Assembly: GCA_944389645.1 (NCBI GenBank)
Contig: CALXMZ010000033.1
Span: forward strand, 1 to 50,335
Length of the DNA: 50,335 nt
Source of the DNA: an uncultured Alphaproteobacteria bacterium
GTDB lineage: Bacteria > Pseudomonadota > Alphaproteobacteria > Rs-D84
Reading direction: 5' to 3'
Part shown: one piece after another, positions 39,354 through 48,412 of the stretch
Position numbering within the stretch: position 1 is the first letter of the stretch
Layout: every line of letters begins with the position of its first letter
Position numbers and translations under genes: made by a program
The notes under the pieces: model-generated
What the model saw: only the letters and a program-made list of their open reading frames with translations
Told to the model about the DNA's origin: nothing
Database searches by the model: none

Positions 39354-40528
39354 ATGGAGGATGAAGTAATAAATATTTCGAAAGTCTTGCAAAATGAAGA
39401 AGAAGAACCATTTTTTAAGTCGGTATACAATGGGTTTATGGATTTGTTTTCCAAAAAGCGTTTTGCAAAGAAGTGGGCTTTTGCGCCTGTTGATATAAGG
39501 CTTCGTTGTACAAATAAGTGTGAGACGAGAATTGCGCGCATTGTTTTGAGTGTAGTGGACCAAACCAGGCTTTAAATTATATATCTGTTGAAGATGCGAA
39601 ATATTATTTAAATTCTTTTTCTAGATTAAAATCTGTTTATATGACAGGTGGTGAATGGTCTTTGATATATGATGTGGAACCGCATTATATGTTAAAAATG
39701 TTTAAAGAATTTGATATATCAAAGACAGATGTGTATTGTTTGCAGACTAATTGTAGATGGGTATTTGGTCCGAAAAGAGCAGAGATATTAAGCGATTTAT
39801 TACAGATTCAGAACGAGCTTGCTAAAAAAGGAAAGCAATTAAAATTAAGCACATCAGTTGATAGGTATCATTCACCGAAAATAGCAGATTGTGTAAAAGA
39901 GTTGATATCTTGTATTGCAAGAGATAAAAGATTTAATGCAACGAAAATTGTTATAATGTCTGCTTGTATAGATTCCGGTATGGCAAGGGAAAAAGTTTTA
40001 TTGCCGGACTTTTTTAAATCTCGTGGTGTGACATTAAAATTTGAATCTCAGAATATGCTGTTTTCTCCGTATTTCTATGTGTGTTATGCAAATAATGTAA
40101 GAATTGTGGTTCATGAAGAAGGACCTACGATGCGAATTGGTAGGGCTGCACAAAATGATTTCGGATATAAAATATTTTATCCGTCTTTGCAGTGTGGCGG
40201 GCTTACAAAAGACACTCTTTGTATGGAATTATCTATGCAGGAAAACGGTATGATGAAGTGGCATAGTTATTATGATTGGAATATCGTAACGTCGTATAAA
40301 GATAAGAACGGTAAAAATAAACCTATTGAGCAGATAAAATCAGAATTGATAAATGCGGCATGGAAAAAAGAATTTAAAGAAAATATGAAGGAATGTATGC
40401 TTTTTAGCATACCTGTTTATGGTTTGTTACGTCGCATAAAAATAAATAAAGAAATAGAAAAATCATATTTAGAAAATACGAAAAAAATAATAATACGGTT
40501 AAAAGATGTTAATTATCTTTCTTTGTAA
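39354..40528 (+). pseudogene. Radical-SAM family protein, frameshifted
   Basis: Two open frames form one gene. The first (39354-39575) reads to VDIRLRCTNKC and then leaves the family sequence. Dropping two bases at 39522-39523 joins it to the second frame and restores C-D-E-N-C-A-H-C, the radical-SAM CxxxCxxC cluster motif (Cys codons at 39519, 39533 and 39542). It continues to MTGGEWSL, equivalent to the SAM-binding GGE motif, and on to 40528, about 390 residues in all. The extra GA lies in a GAGA run, which suggests slippage. The substrate is unknown; the C-terminal half has HxEGP and Cys residues that could hold another cluster. Sequencing error is the main alternative. Confidence 0.75.
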
Positions 40529-40537
40529 AGAAAATTT

Positions 40538-40684
40538 TTAATGCTTTGTTTTGCATTTTTTTGCGTTTTTATCGGCAATAGACAAAGCAATAGCGACTGC
40601 TTGTTTATGCGGTTTACCGGCTTTAATTTCGGTTCTAATATTTTCAGAAATTGCTTTACGGGAACAACCTTTTATTAATGGCAT
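40538..40684 (-). CDS. Small basic protein, DUF6496-like
   Basis: A 48-residue protein reading [20 protein letters not shown], then [20 protein letters not shown], and ending in a Lys-rich tail. This matches a small conserved protein found in many bacteria and phages ([33 protein letters not shown]). AGGAG lies 6 bases before ATG 40684. Its function is unknown to me; family members often occur near mobile DNA. It is convergent with the radical-SAM pseudogene and follows the Cys-rich membrane gene on the same strand. A 62-codon plus-strand frame over the same bases is a shadow. Confidence 0.8.
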   Translation of the reverse strand: MPLIKGCSRKAISENIRTEIKAGKPHKQAVAIALSIADKNAKKCKTKH

Positions 40685-40768
40685 AAAAACTCCTGCTAAT
40701 TTTTATTTGATATTTTATCACGATAAATTACGAATTTAATAAGATTTGTTTCTTATAAGGTAGTAAAA

Positions 40769-41098
40769 TTAACTATGTGCAATCAAATGCATTACTATAC
40801 TTATAAAAAATATTATAGTTATTATTCCTAAGATGATTTTTTGTGTTTTGTGGTTACTTTTTTCATGGCAATGTTCACATTTGCATTTACAATCACGTAA
40901 TACTAAATACCAGGATAAGATCAACATACAAGCAGAGAAAAAAAATAACCAAGGTTCGAACCAATGAGGTATGAATTCTGCATGTGCAAATTCCGGAGCA
41001 AATAAAGATATTATAGATAATAAGATAGGTAACACACAACAAAAGATGTGCGGTAAAATGCTTGCGATGATTCCGATTTTTATAGCTTTGTTTTTCAT
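40769..41098 (-). CDS. Small Cys-rich membrane protein, MerC/MerT-like
   Basis: A 109-residue protein with three hydrophobic spans. The first contains a vicinal Cys pair in ILPHIFCCVLPILL, and a Cys/His cluster (CKCKCEHCHEK) follows the second span. This resembles small mercury or metal transport proteins (MerC, MerT) by its buried Cys pair and exposed Cys-rich loop, but I see no mer regulator, reductase or other resistance gene. It lies 18 bases after tRNA-Arg on the same strand with no clear ribosome binding site, so it may be expressed from the tRNA promoter. Metal transport or binding is an inference. Confidence 0.65.
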   Translation of the reverse strand: MKNKAIKIGIIASILPHIFCCVLPILLSIISLFAPEFAHAEFIPHWFEPWLFFFSACMLILSWYLVLRDCKCKCEHCHEKSNHKTQKIILGIITIIFFISIVMHLIAHS

Positions 41099-41116
41099 AA
41101 AAATTCTTTAATTCTG

Positions 41117-41192
41117 TGGTATCCCCAACAGGAATCGAACCTGTATCAAAGGTTTAGGAAACCTCTATTCTATCCGGTTGAACTATGGGGAC
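41117..41192 (-). tRNA. trnR: tRNA-Arg (CCT)
   Basis: On the minus strand: acceptor GTCCCCA (41192-41186) with TGGGGAT (one G-T pair), anticodon stem GAGGT/ACCTT with loop TTCCTAA giving CCT, T-loop GGTTCGATTCC and an encoded CCA at the 3' end (41117). The 3' end points towards the accessory block. CCT reads the AGG arginine codon. Confidence 0.95.
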
Positions 41193-41277
41193 GAGAACAA
41201 GTATATTTTATTCAAAGATTTTAATATTGCAAGTTGTAATCGCGGTTTGTATAATAAATCAGAAAAAAGGAAATTTT

Positions 41278-42216
41278 ATGGGAAGTAAATTGATTGGTTA
41301 TGGTTCTTATTTGCCTGAAAAGGTTATGGTCAATCAAGATTTTGAAAAGATAATGGATACATCTGATGAATGGATAGTTCAGCGCACAGGGATGCGAGAA
41401 CGTCATTTTGCACGAGATGACGAAACCGTTGCAGATATGGCAACGATTGCTGCGCAAAGGGCTTTGGATAATGCGAAGCTTTCAATAAATGACATTGATT
41501 TGATAATAGTTGCTACGACAACGTCAGAGCTAGATTTTCCTTCGGTTGGGGTGCAAGTATTCGGTCATTTGGGGGCAACGAATAATGCTCCTGCATTTGA
41601 CGTTCGCGGTGCGTGTACTGGGTATATTTACGCGTTGCATTGTGCTCGTGCATTTTTTTCTGCTGGCATGCATAATCGTATAATGATTATTGGTGCAGAA
41701 AAGATGACGCGTTTCATTGATTGGACAGATAGAAGCACGGCGGTATTATTTGGTGACGGGGCTGGTGCATTGATATTTGAACATTCTACATCAAGTTATT
41801 CTGGTATAATTGATACCGTTGTTATGTCAGATGGGAAAGAGTTTGATATGTTACATGGTTCGTTAGATCATAAGATTATAATGAATGGACCAGAAACGTA
41901 TAAGAAAGCCGTAACATTAATGCCTGAAGCAGCAACTTATATAATGGAGCATGCAGGTATAACTGCTGATAATGTAGATTGGATTATACCTCATCAGGCA
42001 AATTTGCGGATAATTCATAGTGGGGCAGAAAGATTAGGGTTCCCTTTTGAAAAGATTTTAGTGACGGTTGATAAGCACGCAAATACAAGTGGGGCTTCAG
42101 GTGTATTGGCTTTATCATATGCATTTGATAACGGTATAATAAAGAAAGGTCAGTTAATATTGTATCCTGCGTTCGGTAGTGGTTTAACGTGGGGTGCGGC
42201 TTTAATTAGGGTGTAG
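41278..42216 (+). CDS. fabH: 3-oxoacyl-ACP synthase III
   Basis: FabH condenses acetyl-CoA with malonyl-ACP to start fatty acid synthesis. The 312-residue protein has the catalytic triad: C113 in RGACTGYIYAL, H239 in IIPHQANLRII and N269 in KHANTSGASG, plus the typical DTSDEWIVQRTGMRERHFA. ATG 41278 is used: AAAAAAGGA lies upstream and the N-terminus MGSKLIGYGSYLPE is the family start; the longer frame from 41185 runs into tRNA-Arg. ihfA follows after 3 bases. It is separated from plsX by the accessory block. Confidence 0.96.
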   Translation: MGSKLIGYGSYLPEKVMVNQDFEKIMDTSDEWIVQRTGMRERHFARDDETVADMATIAAQRALDNAKLSINDIDLIIVATTTSELDFPSVGVQVFGHLGATNNAPAFDVRGACTGYIYALHCARAFFSAGMHNRIMIIGAEKMTRFIDWTDRSTAVLFGDGAGALIFEHSTSSYSGIIDTVVMSDGKEFDMLHGSLDHKIIMNGPETYKKAVTLMPEAATYIMEHAGITADNVDWIIPHQANLRIIHSGAERLGFPFEKILVTVDKHANTSGASGVLALSYAFDNGIIKKGQLILYPAFGSGLTWGAALIRV

Positions 42217-42219
42217 AAA

Positions 42220-42507
42220 ATGGCAACGATAACAAGAAGTGATTTTGCAAATAGATTGCGTGAGCGTTTCGGTTTAACGACAAGCGATGCTTACAAATTA
42301 GTAGACATTGTATTTGATGAAATAAGTGAATCTTTGATAAACGGTGAAGAAGTAAAATTTGCCGGTTTTGGTAGTTTTAAGATTCTGACGAAAGCGCAAC
42401 GTATGGGAAGGAACCCGAAAACGGGGGTTCCTGCTGTAATTAGTGCTCGTAAAGTTGCGTCCTTTAGACCAAGTAGTGAATTTAGGAAACGTGTCGCAGA
42501 AAAATAA
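42220..42507 (+). CDS. ihfA: Integration host factor subunit alpha
   Basis: A 95-residue HU/IHF protein: ITRSDFANRLRERFGLTTSDAY, GEEVKFAGFGSFKIL, and the DNA-bending arm RMGRNPKTGVPAVISARKVASFRPS with the invariant Pro. IHF bends DNA sharply at specific sites. The fabH-ihfA order is conserved in alphaproteobacteria, which supports the IhfA rather than HU label. A terminator follows. Confidence 0.93.
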   Translation: MATITRSDFANRLRERFGLTTSDAYKLVDIVFDEISESLINGEEVKFAGFGSFKILTKAQRMGRNPKTGVPAVISARKVASFRPSSEFRKRVAEK

Positions 42508-42510
42508 ATA

Positions 42511-42531
42511 CCGGTAAAAACCGGCATTTTT
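42511..42531 (+). terminator. Terminator after ihfA
   Basis: CCGGT (42511-42515) pairs with ACCGG (42520-42524) and is followed by CATTTTT. It lies just after the ihfA stop. Confidence 0.7.
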
Positions 42532-42588
42532 ATTGTTGGACTTATAAATTTGATATGCTTAATAAAAGACCGATAAAGACCGTTTCTT

Positions 42589-44583
42589 TTACCATAGAGT
42601 TATACGATTTTCTGGGGCAACATACATTTTATCAGTTGGTTTTATATTAAAAGCTTCATACCAAGCGTTTATATGAGGAAGTGTTCCATTAACACGCCAC
42701 CGAGCCAAAGAATGTTCATCCATTTTTGTTAATCGAAGAGCTTCTTCGTCACGTATGTTTTGTGCCCATGCTCCAGCATATGCGATAAAAAATCTTTGAT
42801 CAGCACTAAGACCTTCAACGTTATTTGTTTGTACTCCAAAGTTTTTATATGCAGTAAAGGATATTGTTATGCCGCCATAGTCCGCTAAATTTTCACCAAG
42901 CGTGAATTCACCGTTGGCATGTACGCCTGGGGCAATTTCTATTTTGTTGAAAAATTCTTTCAATATATTTGCCCGAACTTCAAAACCGCTTGCGTCATCT
43001 GCTGTCCACCAGTCTTTTAGGTTACCTTCTTTATCAAATTTTCGGCCAGAATCATCGAACCCATGTGTCATTTCGTGTCCGATTACGCTTCCGATTGCTC
43101 CATAATTAAACGCATCATCTGCGGACATGTCAAAAAAAGGCGGTTGTAAAATTCCTGCAGGGAAACAGATTTCATTCGTAGAAGGGTCATAATAAGCATT
43201 TATCTCGTGCGCATTCATATACCAAATTGTCGGGTCTTTTCTTTTACCAATTTTTTCTAACCAGAAAGTATCCTCAAACTTAGAGACATTTACCATATTG
43301 TCCCATAAAGATTTTTCCGCACTTATTTCAAGTTTAGAATAATCGCGCCATTTATCTGGGTAACCGATTTTTGCTTTAAAAGTATTAAGTTTTTCTAGTG
43401 CTTTTTCTTTTGTTTCTTTTGACATCCAGTCAAGGTTTTCAATTCGGATTGCATATGCGCGTTGCAAATTTTTAACTAATTGTTGCATACGTTCTTTGGC
43501 ATCTGCAGAAAAATATTTATCAACATACAGATGACCTATTTCTTCGCCCAATGAAGAATCAAGCAGTCCAATTGCACGTTTCCAACGTGGTTTAGGTTCT
43601 TTTTGACCTGCCATTGTACGATTGTAAAAGTCAAAAGATATATCATAAGAAGTGTTGTCCAACAAAGTATCCGCACTGCTTATAATACGATATTTTAAAT
43701 AAGTTTTGATTAGTTCTAAATCTGTATCGTTTATTATAGCAATAGATTCAGCAATTGCTTCTGGTTGATTTATGTTTATATATTCTGCTGCGCTGGCACC
43801 ACGAGCTTGCAGGTATTTATCCCAGTCAAAATTTTTAAAGTTTTCTTTTACTTCTGCGATTGACATTTTATGATAGTTTGCGTGTGGGTCGCGTAATTTT
43901 TCTTTTGGATAGAAAGAATTTGCCATGCGTTCTTCCAGTGCATATAGTTTTTCTACATCGACAGGAATACCAAAATTCAGCATTTGTTTTGCAATAAATT
44001 CTTTATACTTTTTTCTAATTTCTACTGTTTTATCATCTGTGTCGAAATAATAGTCACGAGATAAACCAAGACCACCTTGGCCAATATTGTATAAATAATA
44101 TTCGCTATCTTTTTCGTCTAATGCAACGCCGTCACCCCAGAAAGCAGAAGAAAAAGTATGCATTTTGCCTAAGTATTCAGGTAATTGCTCTTTTGTTTTG
44201 ATATCATCTATTTCTGCAAGATAAGGTTGAACGGGGGTTGTTTTATCTGCATTAAGTTTTTCTTCGTTCATCACGATTTTATATAGAGTTCCGATTTTCC
44301 CGTTATTTGTTTCTGCAATTTCTCGAACTCTTTTCAGGTTTGTTTCATTTAGAATTTCAAATGCACCATACCTTGTGTAATCGTCTGGAATAGGGTTCGC
44401 TTTGCGCCAACCAAGCGTTGCATAATCAAAAAAGTTATCACCAGGTTTTACTGATAAGTCCATGTTTTCTAATTTTATTCCGGCATTCATAGTTTTCTCC
44501 TTTTGCGTGATAACGAAATAAGCAATTGTCACAGCGATTGCTACTGCAATTATTCCGATTATGTTTAATAGTTTGTTCTGCAT
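42589..44583 (-). CDS. pepO: M13-family zinc metallopeptidase (PepO/neprilysin-like)
   Basis: A 664-residue M13 endopeptidase that cleaves peptides outside the cytoplasm. It has an N-terminal membrane anchor (about 7-26) and the M13 domain, with the zinc site H503-E504-MT-H507, the third ligand E564 in GENLADYGG, and the substrate motif NAYYDPSTNEICFPAG. The C-terminus ends with the family-typical W (ENRITLW). It starts 3 bases after the hemW stop and its ribosome binding site lies inside the hemW end, so the two are co-translated. The biological substrate is unknown. Confidence 0.93.
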   Translation of the reverse strand: MQNKLLNIIGIIAVAIAVTIAYFVITQKEKTMNAGIKLENMDLSVKPGDNFFDYATLGWRKANPIPDDYTRYGAFEILNETNLKRVREIAETNNGKIGTLYKIVMNEEKLNADKTTPVQPYLAEIDDIKTKEQLPEYLGKMHTFSSAFWGDGVALDEKDSEYYLYNIGQGGLGLSRDYYFDTDDKTVEIRKKYKEFIAKQMLNFGIPVDVEKLYALEERMANSFYPKEKLRDPHANYHKMSIAEVKENFKNFDWDKYLQARGASAAEYININQPEAIAESIAIINDTDLELIKTYLKYRIISSADTLLDNTSYDISFDFYNRTMAGQKEPKPRWKRAIGLLDSSLGEEIGHLYVDKYFSADAKERMQQLVKNLQRAYAIRIENLDWMSKETKEKALEKLNTFKAKIGYPDKWRDYSKLEISAEKSLWDNMVNVSKFEDTFWLEKIGKRKDPTIWYMNAHEINAYYDPSTNEICFPAGILQPPFFDMSADDAFNYGAIGSVIGHEMTHGFDDSGRKFDKEGNLKDWWTADDASGFEVRANILKEFFNKIEIAPGVHANGEFTLGENLADYGGITISFTAYKNFGVQTNNVEGLSADQRFFIAYAGAWAQNIRDEEALRLTKMDEHSLARWRVNGTLPHINAWYEAFNIKPTDKMYVAPENRITLW

Positions 44584-44586
44584 TTT

Positions 44587-45645
44587 TTACCTCGTCAAGT
44601 TTAGCAATAAATCTTCCAAAATCAACATGCCTTTTTCTGTAGCAGCAAGTCTATTTTCTGAAATTAGTTTTAATAATTCTGGGTTATTGTTTACGAAATC
44701 AAAGTTTATAATTTTTTTTATGTTAGAATCAAGTTTTACACCACGAATTTGACGAAGCCCGGTGATTAATTTTTCTATTGCACGTACCTGATTAGAAATT
44801 TCTTCGAATTTTTGCTGTTCGCCCATTTGTTCGTACCAAACGTCGTTTATTAAAATGCGACCTGCAGCACCTTGCCCTATACCTATATAAGGTTCGCCAT
44901 CCCAAACATTTTGATTATGGCGACATTCTTGCCCAGGAGAAGCATAATTAGAAACTTCATAACGTGGTAAATTAAGATTTTCGGTTATCGCGGTATACAT
45001 TTCTGCCATTTCTTCGTTGCTTGGCAGTTGCAAATTCATTGTTCCGAAAGGAGTTTCTGGTTCAATGGTTAACTCGTACATAGAACAATGTGTTAAACCC
45101 AAACAGTTAATATCTTTGCATGTATTTATAATGTCTTGATGTGTTTCGTGTGGCAGACCGTAAATAAAATCAGCGGATACGCGCAGATCTAAATTTTGTG
45201 CTGCTATTAATAAGTCTTTTGCTTGTTCCGCGTTATGAATTCTACCCAAGAATTTTAGTTTATCATCGTTTAAAGATTGTATGCCTATTGATAACCTATT
45301 AACCCCTGCTTTTACGAAGTCTGATAATTTATTTTTGTCCAGTGTTCCGGGGTTAGATTCTAATGTAATTTCACAGTGTTTATCTAAGTTAAAGTTAGAT
45401 TTAATAGTTGATATTATATTTTCAAAAGTTTTTATCGGTATTAAAGATGGAGTACCCCCGCCAAAAAATATTGTAGGAATAGAAATTTTACCAAGTTTCC
45501 TAGACCAATATTTTATTTCTTTTAGAATATTTTCTTCGTATTTATCCCAGTCTGGTTCTGTACAGGCGCGTGAAAAAAAAGCACAATAATTGCACTTCTT
45601 TATACAAAATGGTACATGTATATATATGTTATGAGGTTTAATCAT
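44587..45645 (-). CDS. hemW: HemW-like radical-SAM heme chaperone
   Basis: A 352-residue radical-SAM protein with the cluster motif C14-IKK-C18-NY-C21, TIFFGGGTPSLIP, NPGTL and RLSIGIQSLNDDKLKFLGRIH. It ends with the HemW C-terminal region. HemW binds heme and delivers it to respiratory enzymes. It resembles HemN, but HemN has longer N-terminal residues and a different Cys spacing downstream, and a second Cys after the first three (CNYCAFFSR rather than CxxCGC) fits HemW. It is the first gene of a pair with the M13 peptidase. Confidence 0.88.
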   Translation of the reverse strand: MIKPHNIYIHVPFCIKKCNYCAFFSRACTEPDWDKYEENILKEIKYWSRKLGKISIPTIFFGGGTPSLIPIKTFENIISTIKSNFNLDKHCEITLESNPGTLDKNKLSDFVKAGVNRLSIGIQSLNDDKLKFLGRIHNAEQAKDLLIAAQNLDLRVSADFIYGLPHETHQDIINTCKDINCLGLTHCSMYELTIEPETPFGTMNLQLPSNEEMAEMYTAITENLNLPRYEVSNYASPGQECRHNQNVWDGEPYIGIGQGAAGRILINDVWYEQMGEQQKFEEISNQVRAIEKLITGLRQIRGVKLDSNIKKIINFDFVNNNPELLKLISENRLAATEKGMLILEDLLLNLTR

Positions 45646-45728
45646 ATTGGCATTTTATCTTAAAAGCATAAAAAATCCAGTTATTGATTTAAATGAAAAG
45701 AAAATCTCTTTTTATATGAGTTTTTTTG

Positions 45729-45737
45729 TGATATAAT
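45729..45737 (+). promoter_or_regulatory. Extended -10 promoter of the outer-membrane protein gene
   Basis: TGATATAAT (45729-45737) is an extended -10 element with a consensus TATAAT, 20 bases before the ATG. No clear -35 is seen, which extended -10 promoters can tolerate. Confidence 0.5.
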
Positions 45738-45756
45738 GCACATACGATAATTAGGA

Positions 45757-47238
45757 ATGAGAGCAGGGTTATTTTCTTTTTTAAGTATATTAACAGTTTC
45801 ATTTGGAGGTTATGCTTCAAGTGAAGGTGTACCGTCTTACTATCAGAATGATACAAATAGTACATCAGCAAGTTCTTCTTATGGTCAATATCAACAACAA
45901 GGTTATACTAAGTATGTAGGCCAAACCGGTGAAAAACAGATAGTTAATAGTCGATCTTACTCGTATCAAGTACCGCGTCAGACTTTGCCGACCATGAATG
46001 GTACGATGACCACGAATGGTATAGCAATGCCAGTTTCAGAAGAACCTGCAACTACCATTTATGCAAAATATGCTAGGCGTTTTGCAGATTTTCAATTTGA
46101 AACTGGGGTAAATTCCATTCTTGAATGGGATGATATGGTGTTCAATGAGATTGGTGTTGGTTTGCAACATAATTTCAATATAAGAAATTTTGATATGTTT
46201 GCGTATGGTGAATATAGTATGGGTTTCATGTCACATGGTGGGTTATCAATGGATTATGATTTAAAACCATATGATGAATCTAAACCAGATTACGGTATAT
46301 TTACTGTTTCTATTGGCGATCAGACTGGTAAGACAAATCATTTTAAGTTAGGTATAGGTGCTCATCATATATGGGATATAGGTGGGTGGAAATTATCGCC
46401 ATCGTTTGGTTACGAAATTTTCAATCATAATTTAGAAATGTCGGATCACTTATATCCCAACCCAGGAATATTCTTACCATTGATGACAAACAAGGGTGAT
46501 TATGTTTATGGTGATGTAAACGGTAATTATTATTCTTTACCGATTAATGCGGAAGCGCCTGAAGATTGGTATCAGGTATGTATGTCACCTGAAGATATAA
46601 AATTAGTGCAGGCTCCTGCGGGTGGTGCATTAGTTGATTTAGGAACAACGCTTGTAACTGGTGATTATGATCCAGCAATGGGTTATATTCCTTGGGGGGT
46701 TGATTCTAATGAGTGTGTAATTATCGGTGGTGATGGCCCTGTATTGGTTGAAGGTACAACGCACATTTATAATACTACGTGGAGTGGTTTTTATATAGGT
46801 TTAGAAGTAGAAAAACAGATGACGTTGAAAGATAATTTACGTTTTTATGTTCAGTTTGGGTTACCAAAATATTCATCTGAAGGTACGTGGCCAAATAGAA
46901 CTGATTGGCAGCAAAACCCTAGTTTTATAGATGAGGGTAGCAATGACGCATATTCTTATTCTGCAGAAATGGAATATAATTATAAGATATCAGATCGTAT
47001 GCAACTGGCCATAAAAGTAGATACAGATTATTTCTACGTTGGTAAAATAGGTGGTGAATTGTATCTTGCAGAATATACAAGTTACGTTTTAGATGAAAAT
47101 GGTATGTATATTTTGGACGATAATGGGTTGCCGATTTTAGAAACGGTGCCTGCAAGTACGCAGTACATCAGTAATCAATTAAATTATGCTACGTGGCAAT
47201 CGTTTGGGTTGCATATAGGCGTTAAATACGCATTTTAA
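45757..47238 (+). CDS. Outer-membrane beta-barrel protein, family unknown
   Basis: A 493-residue protein with a signal peptide (about 1-20), a Ser/Tyr/Gln-rich N-terminal stretch (residues 22-75) and then alternating-hydrophobicity strands typical of a beta barrel (FADFQFETGVNSILEW, MFAYGEYSMGFMSHGG, GFYIGLEVEKQM). It ends in SFGLHIGVKYAF with the C-terminal Phe of Bam-dependent proteins. No family is recognised. A large loop insertion (about 240-340) contains two Cys. The start lacks a normally spaced ribosome binding site. mltB follows 10 bases later. Confidence 0.7.
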   Translation: MRAGLFSFLSILTVSFGGYASSEGVPSYYQNDTNSTSASSSYGQYQQQGYTKYVGQTGEKQIVNSRSYSYQVPRQTLPTMNGTMTTNGIAMPVSEEPATTIYAKYARRFADFQFETGVNSILEWDDMVFNEIGVGLQHNFNIRNFDMFAYGEYSMGFMSHGGLSMDYDLKPYDESKPDYGIFTVSIGDQTGKTNHFKLGIGAHHIWDIGGWKLSPSFGYEIFNHNLEMSDHLYPNPGIFLPLMTNKGDYVYGDVNGNYYSLPINAEAPEDWYQVCMSPEDIKLVQAPAGGALVDLGTTLVTGDYDPAMGYIPWGVDSNECVIIGGDGPVLVEGTTHIYNTTWSGFYIGLEVEKQMTLKDNLRFYVQFGLPKYSSEGTWPNRTDWQQNPSFIDEGSNDAYSYSAEMEYNYKISDRMQLAIKVDTDYFYVGKIGGELYLAEYTSYVLDENGMYILDDNGLPILETVPASTQYISNQLNYATWQSFGLHIGVKYAF

Positions 47239-47248
47239 AGGTGTTAAT

Positions 47249-48325
47249 ATGTTTAATAAGAAACTTATTTCTCGCCTTTTGGGCGCTGGTTTATTAATAT
47301 TTCCTTTGAATGTTAGTGCAGATAGGGGAGTGTTTGACATAGATCGTTGGTATGAAGTTATGGATAATATTCGTATTAAAGCGGCCAAACAGAATATTTC
47401 AAAAGATGTAGTAAATGCAACGTTTCGTTCACCGGCTTTTATCCCATCAATTATAAAAAGTGATAGAAATCAGTCAGAATTTAAATTGACTTTAGATGAT
47501 TATTTAAAAAGAACTGTAAGCTCTAAAAGAGTAAGTGAAGGGAAAAAAATGCGTGAAGTTTATCCTACGATGCTGTCAAAGGTGGAGCAGAAGTATGGTA
47601 TACAACCGCATGTAATTTTAGCTTTCTGGGGTTTGGAATCGAACTATGGTACATATAAGGCGGCGCATAAATTAACGGATGCATTTTTAACGTTAATTTA
47701 TGAAGGGAGACGAGAAAGTTTTTTTGAAGATCAACTACTTGCTTTAATGAAAATGGCTGATAAAAATGATTTAGATATAAACGATATTTATGGTAGTTGG
47801 GCCGGTGCTATGGGGCATTTTCAGTTTATTCCTACGACTTTGATGCAATACGGTGCTGACGGTAACGGTGACGGTAAAATAGATATTATTCATAGCGTGG
47901 GTGATGCAATGTTTAGTGCTGGGAACTATCTGAATAAACTTGGTTGGAATCCGAATGAAAAAATCGTTAGAAAAGTTGTTTTGCCGGCAGATTTTGACGT
48001 TGGTTTACTAGACGGTAAAACAAAGAAGACTTTGCAAGAGTGGGCAATGATGGGGGTTACAAATCCAGATGGAACCCCGATACCTATAACAGAGATGATG
48101 GCAGGATTAGTTGCTGATGTAAATGCTGTGTTTGAAAAGCGGGCCGAAATTGCTGCTGCAGCATCTGTAGATGATATAAACGTAAATTATATGGATACGG
48201 ATATCGCGCCGCTACCCGTCATAGAGGCATATTTAACATACCCCAATTTTTACCGTATTAAACGTTGGAATAGCTCTAATTGGTATGCAATAGCAATAGC
48301 AATGCTTGCTGATGAATTGAAATAA
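47249..48325 (+). CDS. mltB: Lytic murein transglycosylase (MltB family)
   Basis: Cleaves glycan strands of peptidoglycan to 1,6-anhydro products. The 358-residue protein has a signal peptide without a lipobox Cys and an SLT_2 domain: the catalytic E130 in AFWGLESNYGTY, RRESFFEDQLLAL, YGSWAGAMGHFQFIPTT and DGNGDGKIDI. It is probably a soluble periplasmic enzyme rather than a lipoprotein. It is co-transcribed with the upstream outer-membrane protein; remodelling the wall for barrel or machine insertion is a plausible link but not shown. Confidence 0.92.
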   Translation: MFNKKLISRLLGAGLLIFPLNVSADRGVFDIDRWYEVMDNIRIKAAKQNISKDVVNATFRSPAFIPSIIKSDRNQSEFKLTLDDYLKRTVSSKRVSEGKKMREVYPTMLSKVEQKYGIQPHVILAFWGLESNYGTYKAAHKLTDAFLTLIYEGRRESFFEDQLLALMKMADKNDLDINDIYGSWAGAMGHFQFIPTTLMQYGADGNGDGKIDIIHSVGDAMFSAGNYLNKLGWNPNEKIVRKVVLPADFDVGLLDGKTKKTLQEWAMMGVTNPDGTPIPITEMMAGLVADVNAVFEKRAEIAAAASVDDINVNYMDTDIAPLPVIEAYLTYPNFYRIKRWNSSNWYAIAIAMLADELK

Positions 48326-48412
48326 TGGTTCGTTTTTCCTAATAAAATAATTGATAAGGGTACTTTTCTTTGGTAATCTTGAAGTCATATACATTTATAT
48401 AAAGGATTCTTT

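Noticed and set aside
40551..40739. A 62-codon plus-strand open frame
   Set aside because: It lies opposite the DUF6496-like gene, which has a good ribosome binding site and a recognisable sequence.
41117..41192. tRNA-Arg as an integration (att) site for the accessory block
   Set aside because: The orientation fits, but I found no copy of the tRNA 3' end at the other edge (31.2-31.3 kb) and no integrase, so no att site is annotated.
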